Shown: positions 1-8,807 of the stretch, piece after piece
Numbering within the stretch: position 1 is the first letter of the stretch
Layout: the number at the start of each line of letters is the position of its first letter
DNA from: Phytophthora colocasiae
Taxonomy: Eukaryota > Oomycota > Peronosporomycetes > Peronosporales > Peronosporaceae
Direction of reading: 5' to 3'
Assembly (NCBI GenBank): GCA_018806915.1
Contig: JAGKQI010000059.1
Coordinates: 992,001 to 1,056,000 of the forward strand
Length of the DNA stretch: 64,000 nt
Position numbers and translations under genes: made by a program
The notes under the pieces: model-generated
Seen by the model: only the letters and a program-made list of their open reading frames with translations
The model's database searches: none
Told to the model about the DNA's origin: nothing

Positions 1-1061
1 TCGTAACTCTGTTTAGCATCAGCAGTTGGGGAGCAGAAGTTATTGGCACCGTATCGAAGACCTTGGTACCAGGATTTATGCCCTCGTTTCTCGTAATAAG
101 CAGTGGGCACACCTACATAGTTGGCACCTTCAGTCTTGCAGGTTGCACCGTAAATACACGAGTAAGAGTCTCCCGACGAGTAATTCACGCCGAAAATACG
201 GTATTCTTCAGGCATTCCAGGTCCAATCTGCAGCGATGAAGAGATTAAAGTGCCACCCCCTTCCAGGACGTCGATTTCGGGAGCTCCTCGTCCTTGATTC
301 GGATTTAACCCATAGCCAGGATTGTCGTTGCAAGCGCTAATTCGTTGGTAACTCGGTTCGAACAGATCCGGCTCGCATTTGTCGTAGGAAAATGGCCACA
401 TCCGATTCGTAGAAGCTGAGAAAATGGCTCGACCGAGATTCCCCATCATCCAAATACCAGGCCAAGTGGGGTAATACTCACCGCTTTTAACCCTTCCGTT
501 CTTTCCAAGACCTAGATCTGGATTTCCAGATTCGGGTGAAACAGCACCAGGAAGTTGTACACGGATCTCAATCATCCCTCCTTGGTAGCAAAACTTGTTC
601 CAGGACTGCACCATTCCCGACCGATAGTAGAAGTAGGCATCGGTGTAGCCTGGAGGGTGCGTGTACATGTTGTACACGTGGATGACGTTCACTTCGTCCA
701 CTGCTTTGATGTAGAAGTAGCATGTTCCGTCACTGTCACATTTGGTCGAAGTCATGTTGTGTGAGTAGAGCTCCAGAGCTCCATTGACACCGTCCGGTTT
801 CTCCAAAGAAGTCCAGATGTGGTCGTCACCCGGTCGGAAGCTACGATTCGGGGTGTTGAACTCGTCACTCATGACGAGATCCCATCGCCTCCCTCGAGAA
901 TTGACGTAGAGTTGACGATCATCAGGTGTGGCTGGATCCACCCACGTTTTAATCCCCGATTTGGTCGGATACGTCGCGTCTCCCGTTGTTGCGTTCTTAG
1001 CTTCGGTCGTATTGGTAGATAGTAACCAAGTTATGGCCAAAACCCACCATTGAAGCTGCAT
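1..1061 (-). CDS. SKN1/KRE6-like GH16 membrane protein, 3' end outside window
   Basis: About 353 codons are open from an ATG at 1061 to the left edge, so the C-terminal half lies outside the window. The predicted start is a hydrophobic signal peptide (M-Q-L-Q-W-W-V-L-A), followed by Y-P-T-K-S-G, N-R-S-F-R-P-G-D-D-H, Y-P-T-W-P-G-I-W-M-M-G and the GH16 catalytic motif E-I-D-V-L-E. It probably takes part in beta-glucan/cell-wall assembly in the secretory pathway, by analogy with yeast SKN1/KRE6. It is most like the gene at 8808-11012 (both have C-D-S-D-G-T and P-E-S-G-N). One residue is missing just before R-G-H-K-S-W-Y-Q relative to its paralogs. Only 143 bp separate its start from the stop of the next gene upstream. 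Family assignment is firm; completeness is unknown. Confidence 0.9.
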   Translation of the reverse strand, partial: MQLQWWVLAITWLLSTNTTEAKNATTGDATYPTKSGIKTWVDPATPDDRQLYVNSRGRRWDLVMSDEFNTPNRSFRPGDDHIWTSLEKPDGVNGALELYSHNMTSTKCDSDGTCYFYIKAVDEVNVIHVYNMYTHPPGYTDAYFYYRSGMVQSWNKFCYQGGMIEIRVQLPGAVSPESGNPDLGLGKNGRVKSGEYYPTWPGIWMMGNLGRAIFSASTNRMWPFSYDKCEPDLFEPSYQRISACNDNPGYGLNPNQGRGAPEIDVLEGGGTLISSSLQIGPGMPEEYRIFGVNYSSGDSYSCIYGATCKTEGANYVGVPTAYYEKRGHKSWYQGLRYGANNFCSPTADAKQSY

Positions 1062-1204
1062 CGGAAGATTTTCGCCTTGAACAGAGAGATAGTAATTTGA
1101 ATAATGCGATAGTCTTTAACCTCTGAAAGCTAAGAAAAGCTGGCCCAGGTGTCGAGGTGAAAGGGGATCAGCTCAGGAGGATATATATTTTCTCAAAATT
1201 TTAA

Positions 1205-3442
1205 TTAGAGGAAGTTCTGGCTGTAGTTGTCTTTTGGAGTTTCGTTCTCATCTATTGACAAATTCACTCGCATGGGGAATGAAGGTCTTGATTGCTCCTG
1301 TTTCTTGAGTTCTGCTGCTTTAATGGCTTGTTCTGCTTGTTTTTTAAGCGATCGGACAGACATCCCAGCTGCGATAAAGGTCGAGAACAGTGTAACTATC
1401 GCCACACTGAGGGAAATCGCCATGGGGGGACCGTAAGTGCGTTCCGTTATCGAATTGGAACTCGATTCTTCTTCAGCTAATGCGAAGGTGCAGCGTGGTC
1501 CACCCCAAGAATCCGGATACGAGCACGAACAACGGGAGTTCACGCACTTCCCCGTTACCAATCTCCGAGTGCCGTTGCTGCCAATTGTACAGTCACTATC
1601 AGCCTCACAAAAACCTTTGCCAACCACTTCCGTCCACGGGTTATCCCAGTCCTCGTACTCATCCAAGTGACCTTGGATCCATTCTCGAGTCGGATGACTG
1701 GCTGGATCACAACCAAGCTGCATGTAGTCGTCAGGTCCACGATTTCCCTTTGGATCTTGGTACAAACGGATGTAGTCGATTTTCAGGAACATGGGGAAAT
1801 CATCGCAGATTTTATTCACAGATTCGTCACTCCCATCCCCTCGGCATTCACTTCCAGCATTTGGAGGTGCTGTACCCCATGATCTTGATAACGCCACGTT
1901 GAAAATGATCGACATTGGTTCTTCCAGCATAAGTTTTTGAGGGTTGTTCTTTTTGTCGTTTTGAGGGACAATTGAGAAGCTTTCTGCTGTAACTTCGAAG
2001 AGAGGTTGACCTGCCCCCATCCATCGTACATATCCACTCTTTCCTGTGACCCATTCCACTTGGTAAATGAAATAGTCCGTGTACGCGCCTAAATGCACGG
2101 GCCAATTGGCTGAAATCGCATCCATTTGGTAGTTGAAAGGCTCCATCGCGTTCGTCTTTGGAGTTGTAGAGTTTCGCGGTTCAATGCAGTTTTTATCCGT
2201 ATTATCTGGATCGCACAAGTACGCGCCCATATAGGAATTCATGACTGGGAAACACGTGCCGTTGCTGTTGATCCCCCAATTACTAGGCCCAGTACCGTCG
2301 ATCGGATCAAGATCACTATTCGGGTCTAGTGACGCTGGACAAGTGTCGGAGGTGCACGTGTTCTCAGTAATTCCAGCTTCTAAAGCCGCTTTAACAGTAC
2401 CAACACTCTGCTTTTCATCCGTTGAAGGACTACAGAAGTTGTTGGACGCGTAGCGAAGTCCCTGGTACCAGGATTTGTGGCCTCTCTCTTTCTCGTAGTA
2501 AGATGTTGGGATGTCAATGAGATTCGCACCGGGTGTCTTGCAGTTGTACTGGAACACGCAGTAAATGTTCTCCGAGTCGTATTTCTCCTCTGCTGGAAAC
2601 AAACGGAAGTCACTGGGCATCCCTGGAGCAATCTGAAGGGACGAAGAGATGGCCAGTCCTCCACCCTCGAGGATGTCGATTTCAGGAGCACCTCGTCCTT
2701 GATTTGTATGCAGGCCGTAGCCTGGGTTGTCATCGCATGCACTAATTCGCTGGTTACTTGGCTCGAAGATATCCGGCTCGCATTTGTTGTAGGAAAATGG
2801 CCACATTCGACTTGTAGAAGCTGAAAAAATGGCTCGACCGAGATTTCCCATCATCCAGATACCAGGCCACGTCGGGTAATAGCTCCCACTTTTAACTTGG
2901 CCCGACTTACCTAACGCAAGGTCTGGATTTCCAGATTGCTTTGAAATTGCGCCTGGAAGTTGAGCTCGCACTTCAATTAACCCTCCTTGATAACAGAATT
3001 TGTTCCAGGATTGTACCATACCTGCTCGATAGAAGAAGGGCACGTTCTCGTACTGTGGAGGGTTCAAGTACGAGTTGTAGATGGATAGTTCAGTGAAATC
3101 GTCCACAGCTTCGATGTAAAAGTAGCAAGTTCCATCGTCATCGCATTTCGTAGACGTCATATTATGTGAATAAACCTCCAAAGCTCCGTTCACTCCGTCC
3201 GGTTTGTCCAGGGAAGTCCACAAATGATCGTCACCAGGTCGAAAACTGCGGTTCTTGGTATTAAACTCGTCACTCATAACGAGTTGCCACGTTTCGCCTC
3301 TTGAAGTCGTGATCTGCTGGGCATTAGCTGGTGTTGCAGGGTCTACCCAAGCTTTAATACCGGATTTGGACGGATATTCCTTTTGCCTTGCAGCTAGAAC
3401 TACCGAACTCCATGTCGCCAAAACGAGAGCGAAACTTCGCAT
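1205..3442 (-). CDS. SKN1/KRE6-like GH16 type I membrane protein (745 aa)
   Basis: Intact intronless ORF. Residues 1-18 are a signal peptide. The GH16/SKN1 domain covers roughly residues 23-590, with Y-P-T-W-P-G-I-W-M-M-G near 189-199 and catalytic motif E254-x-D256-x-x-E259. Residues around 600-660 hold six cysteines in an EGF-like pattern ending C-x-C-x(6)-G-G-x-x-C. A transmembrane helix at about 674-696 leaves a ~49-residue, lysine-rich tail ending D-N-Y-S-Q-N-F-L. Several N-glycosylation sequons (N-R-S, N-M-T) are visible. Yeast SKN1/KRE6 proteins act in beta-1,6-glucan synthesis; the same broad role is inferred here, with the enzymatic domain on the lumenal or external side. It lies in a same-strand array with the genes on either side. 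A C-C-A-C-T-C-T Inr-like site sits about 25 bp upstream of the ATG. Confidence 0.95.
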   Translation of the reverse strand: MRSFALVLATWSSVVLAARQKEYPSKSGIKAWVDPATPANAQQITTSRGETWQLVMSDEFNTKNRSFRPGDDHLWTSLDKPDGVNGALEVYSHNMTSTKCDDDGTCYFYIEAVDDFTELSIYNSYLNPPQYENVPFFYRAGMVQSWNKFCYQGGLIEVRAQLPGAISKQSGNPDLALGKSGQVKSGSYYPTWPGIWMMGNLGRAIFSASTSRMWPFSYNKCEPDIFEPSNQRISACDDNPGYGLHTNQGRGAPEIDILEGGGLAISSSLQIAPGMPSDFRLFPAEEKYDSENIYCVFQYNCKTPGANLIDIPTSYYEKERGHKSWYQGLRYASNNFCSPSTDEKQSVGTVKAALEAGITENTCTSDTCPASLDPNSDLDPIDGTGPSNWGINSNGTCFPVMNSYMGAYLCDPDNTDKNCIEPRNSTTPKTNAMEPFNYQMDAISANWPVHLGAYTDYFIYQVEWVTGKSGYVRWMGAGQPLFEVTAESFSIVPQNDKKNNPQKLMLEEPMSIIFNVALSRSWGTAPPNAGSECRGDGSDESVNKICDDFPMFLKIDYIRLYQDPKGNRGPDDYMQLGCDPASHPTREWIQGHLDEYEDWDNPWTEVVGKGFCEADSDCTIGSNGTRRLVTGKCVNSRCSCSYPDSWGGPRCTFALAEEESSSNSITERTYGPPMAISLSVAIVTLFSTFIAAGMSVRSLKKQAEQAIKAAELKKQEQSRPSFPMRVNLSIDENETPKDNYSQNFL

Positions 3443-3729
3443 GGGGAATGGATAAAGGACGAGAGTGGCGTGGCTTAGCTGGATAATTTACAAGTGAGAA
3501 AACATTTGCCAGCCCTGTTGTTCCATTGCAAAGGCGGAGTAGCGAGAAGTAACACTGTACTCATGTGGGTGCGTACGGAGACAGCCTGTAGATCATCTAC
3601 TAGATGCCTCTTGGTGTAATTGCACTGACCACAAACTATGCCAGCGTGTGACCTTAAACTGTTGGTGTTGAACAGCACAGACGTTGAAATCTCCACCTGC
3701 TCATGAAGTTGATAACGATATTTAGAGAA

Positions 3730-5298
3730 CTATACGTCGCTGTTGTCTTTCTGTAGCACCACAGGCTCTGATGGACTCTCATCTACCAGCTTTTCTTCGA
3801 AACGGGTGTATCGCATTGCTGCCTTCTTCCTTTTGGCAGTACGGACTGTTGATACGTAAATTGTCAATGTTGCCACCATTATCACAGTTGCAGTGACAGC
3901 AATGGACGCCCAAAGAGGTGGTCCGTAGGTCGTACTACCAGAGGACGAGGCACCCGACAAAGCAGTCGTGCACCGCGGACCACCCCATGACTTGTACAGA
4001 CACTCGCAGCGTTGATTCACGCACTTACCGGTTTTCACGGTTGTCCTGCCCACTGTTCCACCAATGGAGCAGTCGTCGTGAGTCTTACAGAACGCCTTAC
4101 CCGTCACCTCCACCCACTTGTTATCATTGTCTTCGTACTCGTCGATGTGTCCGTCGATCCATTGCTTCGTTGGGTGCGTCTGTGGGTCGCAACCAACGGA
4201 CATGTAGTTGTCTGCTTCTAAGTCGTCTGCCAGGTCCTGGTAGAGTCGAATATGGTCGATCTTCATGTACATTGGGAACGCGTCACAGATCCTGTTGACG
4301 GTTGTATCAGGGCCGTTCCCCCTGCAGGCTTTACCAGGATTGGGAGGTGTAGCACCCCATGAACTCGACAGCGCTACATTGGCGATGATGTACATGGGTT
4401 CCTCCAGCATGATCTTCTGTGGGTTCGAGTTGTTCGCATTCTGCGGCACATTGGAGATCGAAGCCGATGGGACTTCAAACAACGGATTGCCTTCCAGCAT
4501 CCACCGTGCGTATCCGTTCTTCCCCGTGACCCACTCCACCTGATAGACTAAGTAATCAGTGTACGCACCGAGATGAACGGGCCAGTTAGCTGAGATCGCG
4601 TCCATTTGGTAGTTGAACGGGTCCATAGCGAAAGACTTTGACGTCGTTGTCTCATTGCGAGGACTGGCACACTTGGAGTACGTGTTGTCTGGGTCACAAA
4701 GGTAGGATCCAGTGTACACGTTGAAGAGCGGGTAGCACGTGCCGTTCGAGTTGATGCCCCAGTGATCGTCCCCTTTACCGTAGATCAGGCCCAAGTCAGC
4801 ATTGACATCGTTAGATGCAGGACAAGTGCTCACAGAGCACGTGTTGTTAGTGATCCCAGCTTTGAGAGATGCTGCGATGGCGGTATAACTCTGTTTCTGG
4901 TTGCCAACTGATTTGCAGAGGTTGTTGGCGGCGTAGCGAAGCCCTTGGTACCAAGATTTGTGGCCTCGCTGCTTTTTGTAGTAGGCAGTCGGTACGTCGA
5001 TGTAGTTTGCGCCGGGTGTCATACAACTAGCCGTGTAAATGCAGCCGTAGTAGTCCCCGGTTGAGTAGTTTAAGCCGAAAATACGGTAGTCATCCGGCAT
5101 CCCCGGGCCAATTTGAAGAGACGACGAGATGAGGGACGCACTACCCTCTAAAACGTCGATCTCAGGTGCACCACGTCCTTGATTCGGGTTTAAACCGTAG
5201 CCTGGGTTACTGTTACAAGCACTGATGCGTTGGTTCTTGGGGTCGAAGAGCTCCGGCTCACATTTATCGTAGGAGAACGGCCACATTCGATTGGTAGA
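3730..5298 (-). pseudogene. C-terminal two thirds of an inversion-broken GH16/SKN1-like gene
   Basis: The reading frame is open, but homology to the family starts abruptly at S-T-N-R-M-W-P-F (codon 5296-5298); the upstream codons to 5328 are unrelated. It carries the catalytic E-I-D-V-L-E motif, the conserved Y-Q-M-D-A-I-S-A-N-W region, the EGF-like cysteines, a transmembrane helix and a tail ending K-D-N-S-D-V, which diverges from the D-N-Y-x-Q-N-F motif of most paralogs. There is no signal peptide. The missing N-terminal third lies on the opposite strand at 5669-6292 and stops one codon before this part begins, so one ancestral gene was cut by inversion of the segment between. Without a promoter or signal peptide it is unlikely to make a working protein. 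Confidence 0.88.
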
Positions 5299-5585
5299 AC
5301 ACCCTGACTCATTCAAAGTTTGAATCAAACGGCTAGGTTTATCCTGTGATTCAGGTAAATCGGATGACGGTCCATTTCAGTCTGTTCCACGTGTTTTTCA
5401 GGTACATGTGCATGGAATCCTATCCTGGATATGACACCCAGGGATCATCGCCATTTACTGCCCAAGCACAGGATTGCGCTGGGAACGAGTGGCTTACAAA
5501 AACTTTTTCTCGATTAATAGGATCTCGTAATACAAGTACACTATCCACTGTTGTTAGTTCGTCTCAAATCGACTCGGTTGGCTTC

Positions 5586-5604
5586 GTTCACTCGGCAACT
5601 TGCC
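5586..5604 (+). promoter_or_regulatory. Inr+FPR-like core promoter of the inverted GH16 5' fragment
   Basis: GTTCACTCGGCAACTTGCC matches about 12 of 16 positions of the oomycete core promoter consensus GCTCATTYYNCAWTTT and is followed by TGCC, as at other genes of this family. It lies 65 bp before the ATG at 5669. Almost the same string stands before the gene at 8808. This supports 5669 over the earlier in-frame ATG. Confidence 0.55.
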
Positions 5605-5668
5605 GCCTCAATCTCTAAAGTCAAGCGACGTGAGAACGAGCTCCTGTTTTGATATTAAAGAGGTTGTC

Positions 5669-6292
5669 ATGCAGTTTCTACTGTCAATTCTTGCTCTGTT
5701 GGTGGCAGTATCCTCCGCGGCCAAGAACGCCACATACCCGACCAAGTCGGGCATCAAGATGTGGGTCGACCCTGACACACCTAAGAGTAACCGTGTGTAC
5801 ACGAGTTCGCGTGGGAGACGATGGGACCTCGTCATGAGCGACGAGTTCAACGTGGCCAACCGCAGCTTCCGCCCTGGAGATGATCACATGTGGACTTCAG
5901 TCGAGAAACCCGACGGTGTGAACGGAGCAATGGAACTCTATTCCCATAATATGACCTCCACCAAGTGCGACGACGACGGAACCTGTTACTTTTACATCAA
6001 ATCCATCGATGAAGTAAACGTTATCAACGTGTACAATATGTACACGCACCCTCCTGGCTTCGTAGATGCTTACTTCTTCTATCGATCGGCTATGGTGCAG
6101 TCCTGGAACAAGTTCTGCTATCAAGGAGGGATGCTCGAAGTACGTGCACAGCTTCCCGGAGCAGTCTCAAAGTCTTCTGGAAATCCAGATTTAAAGCTCG
6201 GAAACAATGCAAAAGTGCAAACGGGCAAGTACTACCCGACGTGGCCTGGTATTTGGATGATGGGGAACCTTGGTCGAGCCATTTTCTCGGCT
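5669..6292 (+). pseudogene. N-terminal third of the inversion-broken GH16/SKN1-like gene
   Basis: From the ATG at 5669 the product has a signal peptide (M-Q-F-L-L-S-I-L-A-L-L-V-A) and then follows the family through Y-P-T-W-P-G-I-W-M-M-G to G-N-L-G-R-A-I-F-S-A. After codon 208 homology stops and about 23 unrelated codons run to a stop at 6359-6361. It lacks the catalytic E-x-D-x-x-E motif, the EGF-like module and the transmembrane helix. If transcribed from its intact-looking promoter it would give a short secreted fragment without an active site. The matching 3' part is on the other strand at 3730-5298. Confidence 0.88.
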
Positions 6293-6361
6293 GCACTGAC
6301 CGACGATTCGATACAAAATACTTCCAAACCGCACCACAAAGTTATCACTACACGCAGGTGA

Positions 6362-7375
6362 GATAAATAATCCAAATACGACAGTCCTCATTGAAAGACT
6401 CTCGACATTGTACATGTATTTTCAAGAAGACAAGTTATGCCAATTCAATACGGTGGAGCAATCCTGGCAGCCAGTGCAGCGTTTGCGCCTTCCATCGGCT
6501 CCGCGCATCGGCTCCCCTTCACAAGCTGCTGTTACAGTAAACACGTTTGATCTTTATCGGGATTTGAATCGTTGTGTTGTGCAGACATCCCAGGATGCGA
6601 TCTGTTGGCACAGGGATCGCCTTTTACAGTATACATGTACGTACGCCATCCAGAAGGTGACCCCGTTGGTATCCTAGTGAATACTATGGACTTGGAGCTG
6701 GCATTGTAGTGGTACGTGCACCCAATTACCCTGCGTCCATCAGCCAAGTTACTTGCAGGTGAGAATGCATCGTTAGCATGACTTATCGATGGTTTCCGCT
6801 CTCAAGATTGGCTACTGCACCTTACCTCGATCTGATTCAAGATCGCGCCGTCATCTTCTTTCTGCAGGCCTATCCCAGAAAGTACTTCCATCGCAAATTG
6901 TGGCTGGAGACTCCTCTGAGAGGAGTCCTCTCGAGTTAAATCACCTACATGCACACTGTTTCGAAGGATGAATCATCGCTAAGGTTCTTGGCGACAAATG
7001 ATCATCAAACTACAATAAAATTATGTACCAATACGGAATAACCGAAAAGCAAGATCACTTCACTGCACCAATACTAGATCCGGGAAGAACGTTTGAGTAG
7101 ATTTGGGACTTCCCATGGCTTTGAAGAATTACCGCAAAAAGTGCATCTACTGACTCTGCCTGGATGCATGTTGGTGCTGCTACATGATAAGTAATGTACT
7201 TGAAGTACTAGTAATGTACAACATGTAGTACTGTAGTACATGTATTCACTCTGTGACTTTCATACTCACGCCTCTCCCTCGCATGCCATCGACCTCGTGT
7301 TGCTGTTCTGCCTGGTATATACCGTTCAGGTGTCAACGGGACACTGCAGCCTTCTGCCCACGTGTTTGCCAAGGG
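6362..7375. other. Intergenic, no gene recognised
   Basis: Short reading frames occur on both strands but none has a recognisable family, compositional bias or homology to other parts of the window. Around 7195-7250 there is a run of short palindromes built on GTAC and TACATGTA. It lies between the inversion breakpoint and a MULE. Confidence 0.5.
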
Positions 7376-8528
7376 GAAATGTCAACAAACGTATAAACAT
7401 ATGTTTTTTCGTCAAAATACGTACTCCCTGCCCCTTACCGATCGAATTCTTTCTGGCGGTAATACCGCATACGTTTATTGGCACAACGTGACAAATGTGT
7501 TAGCCGAGTTTGCGTCGTTTGCATGTCTTCTTGTTGTGGCCAACTTGACTGCAATTACCACAGCGATAACCAGTTCTCCCGTTACCAACCTCGCCGTTAC
7601 TTCGAATACGCTTGGTCGTAGGTCGACCCCGTCTTGGTGCAAGCCGTGGTGGCAACGTGACATTATCCTTTATCAGATCTTGGTCCAGTGGTACGTGCAC
7701 CACCTTGTTTGCAAATGCCTTCACGTAACTTGCAATAGTGTACACGCTGTCGAAATAGTCGAACACTGCATCGAGTTGTCCGCGGCTATTAAGCGTTGCA
7801 ATCAAGTGTCGGCATGGTACTTTGTACTGGTCCATAAAGACACACGTACAGTGTTTAGAGCTCAGTGCAACTCGATACCTGACGCGCATTGCGAGTCTGT
7901 TCGTGTCTCGAACGACGTAGCTGACATCGTGCGATGCATGTTGTACTTGATAGTGTCCAGCTTCCTTCGACTCCACTTCGTAAAGATCCATGCACTTCGG
8001 GGTCACAGTCATATCTTTTGCCTTCCATACCAAACAATTCTGCTGTCTTTGGTAGGCTTTATCCAGCATTCGGCTACACATCGCCTTGACGAATTGAAGC
8101 GGTGGCAAATGGCGAAATCCCATGGCCAACGGGCATTTCGAGTGAGAGCAGTGCATACATGCTCCTCATGTCTATTTTGAACAACAGTTTGGAAGCTCCC
8201 CAAGCGAATATGTCGTTTTGTCGGATATAGTAACTCTGCGACCGTTGCGGTTGTCTGCAAATAGTTTAGAGCTGCCTCCGTCTTCGTGGTTTCATCGATG
8301 GCCGGGTGATTCGTCTCCTGAACTATCAGCTCCGACGAAGCTACCAGCGCTTGATCTGTTAGCATTGGAATCAGCAGAACCTCCTTTGAGTACGTTTCTT
8401 GGCATTATCGGCTACAATTAATACGCTTTCTGCTCAATTTTCTTGCAGCTGTGTACCGTATACGCCTACTGACGCAAAAACTACGTATTTTGCCTTTACC
8501 GGCCGAATTATACGTTTGTTGACATTTC
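7376..8528 (-). mobile_element. Degenerate MULE (Mutator-like) element with exact 21-bp terminal inverted repeats
   Basis: The 21 bases at 7376-7396 (beginning GAAATGTCAACAAACG) are the exact reverse complement of 8508-8528. The interior encodes the C-terminal part of a MULE transposase on the minus strand. At 1153 bp the element is far too short for a full transposase, so it is internally deleted. The inner flanks also share CAAAATACGTA in inverted orientation. I found no clear 8-11 bp target duplication. It lies about 280 bp upstream of the start of the GH16 gene at 8808. Confidence 0.75.
7500..8156 (-). pseudogene. MULE transposase C-terminal fragment (SWIM finger + CCHC knuckle)
   Basis: The 218-residue frame shows a SWIM zinc finger, C-T-C-V-F-x(6)-P-C-R-H-L, at about residues 103-116. 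A zinc knuckle, C-x2-C-x4-H-x4-C (C-G-N-C-S-Q-V-G-H-N-K-K-T-C), lies near the end. This arrangement is typical of MuDR/MULE transposases. The DDE catalytic core normally upstream is missing. A related frame continues upstream to 8365 in another phase, so a frameshift is present. It is a remnant, not a functional transposase. Confidence 0.8.
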
Positions 8529-8743
8529 AAGCCTAAGCGAGTGCTGCCCGCCATGTCTCTCCGTATGTCGCTCATGCCGGTACATGTGGTCTTGTCGTTG
8601 CACGGCGACACCTTCAAGTCGGATCGAACCAGAAACGACTGAGGATTACGCAGAGCAACGAGTGGCTCCAGGCACCAACCAGAAGGCGAAGGACTTCTGC
8701 TGTGAGAAATGATGGGGCCCCTCCTCAGCCGTTCGCGACGTCC

Positions 8744-8763
8744 GCCTCACTCGGCAAACTGCC
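8744..8763 (+). promoter_or_regulatory. Inr+FPR-like core promoter of the GH16 gene at 8808
   Basis: GCCTCACTCGGCAAACTGCC resembles the oomycete GCTCATTYYNCAWTTT promoter core. It is nearly the same as the site at 5586-5604, and its 3' end is 45 bp from the ATG. The two sites belong to paralogous genes, so part of the similarity is common descent. Confidence 0.5.
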
Positions 8764-8807
8764 GCTCAACGCTCACATTGGACGCCATATCACTCCTCTA
8801 GCTAGTC

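Larger units (their letters stand above)
5299..6292. other. ~1 kb inverted segment carrying promoter and 5' third of a GH16 gene
   Basis: Turning this segment round would bring codon Ala (6290-6292) directly before codon Ser (5296-5298), matching the A-S-T-N-R-M-W junction seen in every paralog. The segment carries the family promoter (5586-5604), the signal peptide and the first third of the CDS. The pentamer CTGAC lies close to both breakpoints (5304-5308 and 6296-6300) in direct orientation. No transposase or terminal repeat is visible at either end. A misassembly at two points is the main alternative. Confidence 0.7.

Noticed and set aside
3743..3990. Divergent C-terminus of the 3730 gene as a sign of a separate gene family
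   Set aside because: EGF-like cysteines, transmembrane helix and the whole GH16 part match the family; only the last tail residues differ.
5299..6292. Transposon insertion as the cause of the split GH16 gene
   Set aside because: The interior is the gene's own 5' part and promoter; no terminal repeats, target duplication or transposase are present.
6408..6971. Short plus- and minus-strand frames as small genes
   Set aside because: No start context, no coherent composition, no motif; they fit chance frames in intergenic DNA.
7362..8180. 272-codon plus-strand frame
   Set aside because: It is the shadow of the MULE transposase, which has clear SWIM and CCHC motifs on the other strand.
7367..8537. 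Target-site duplication of the MULE
   Set aside because: The flanks (TGCCAAGGG and AAGCCTAAG) are only loosely similar; not convincing.
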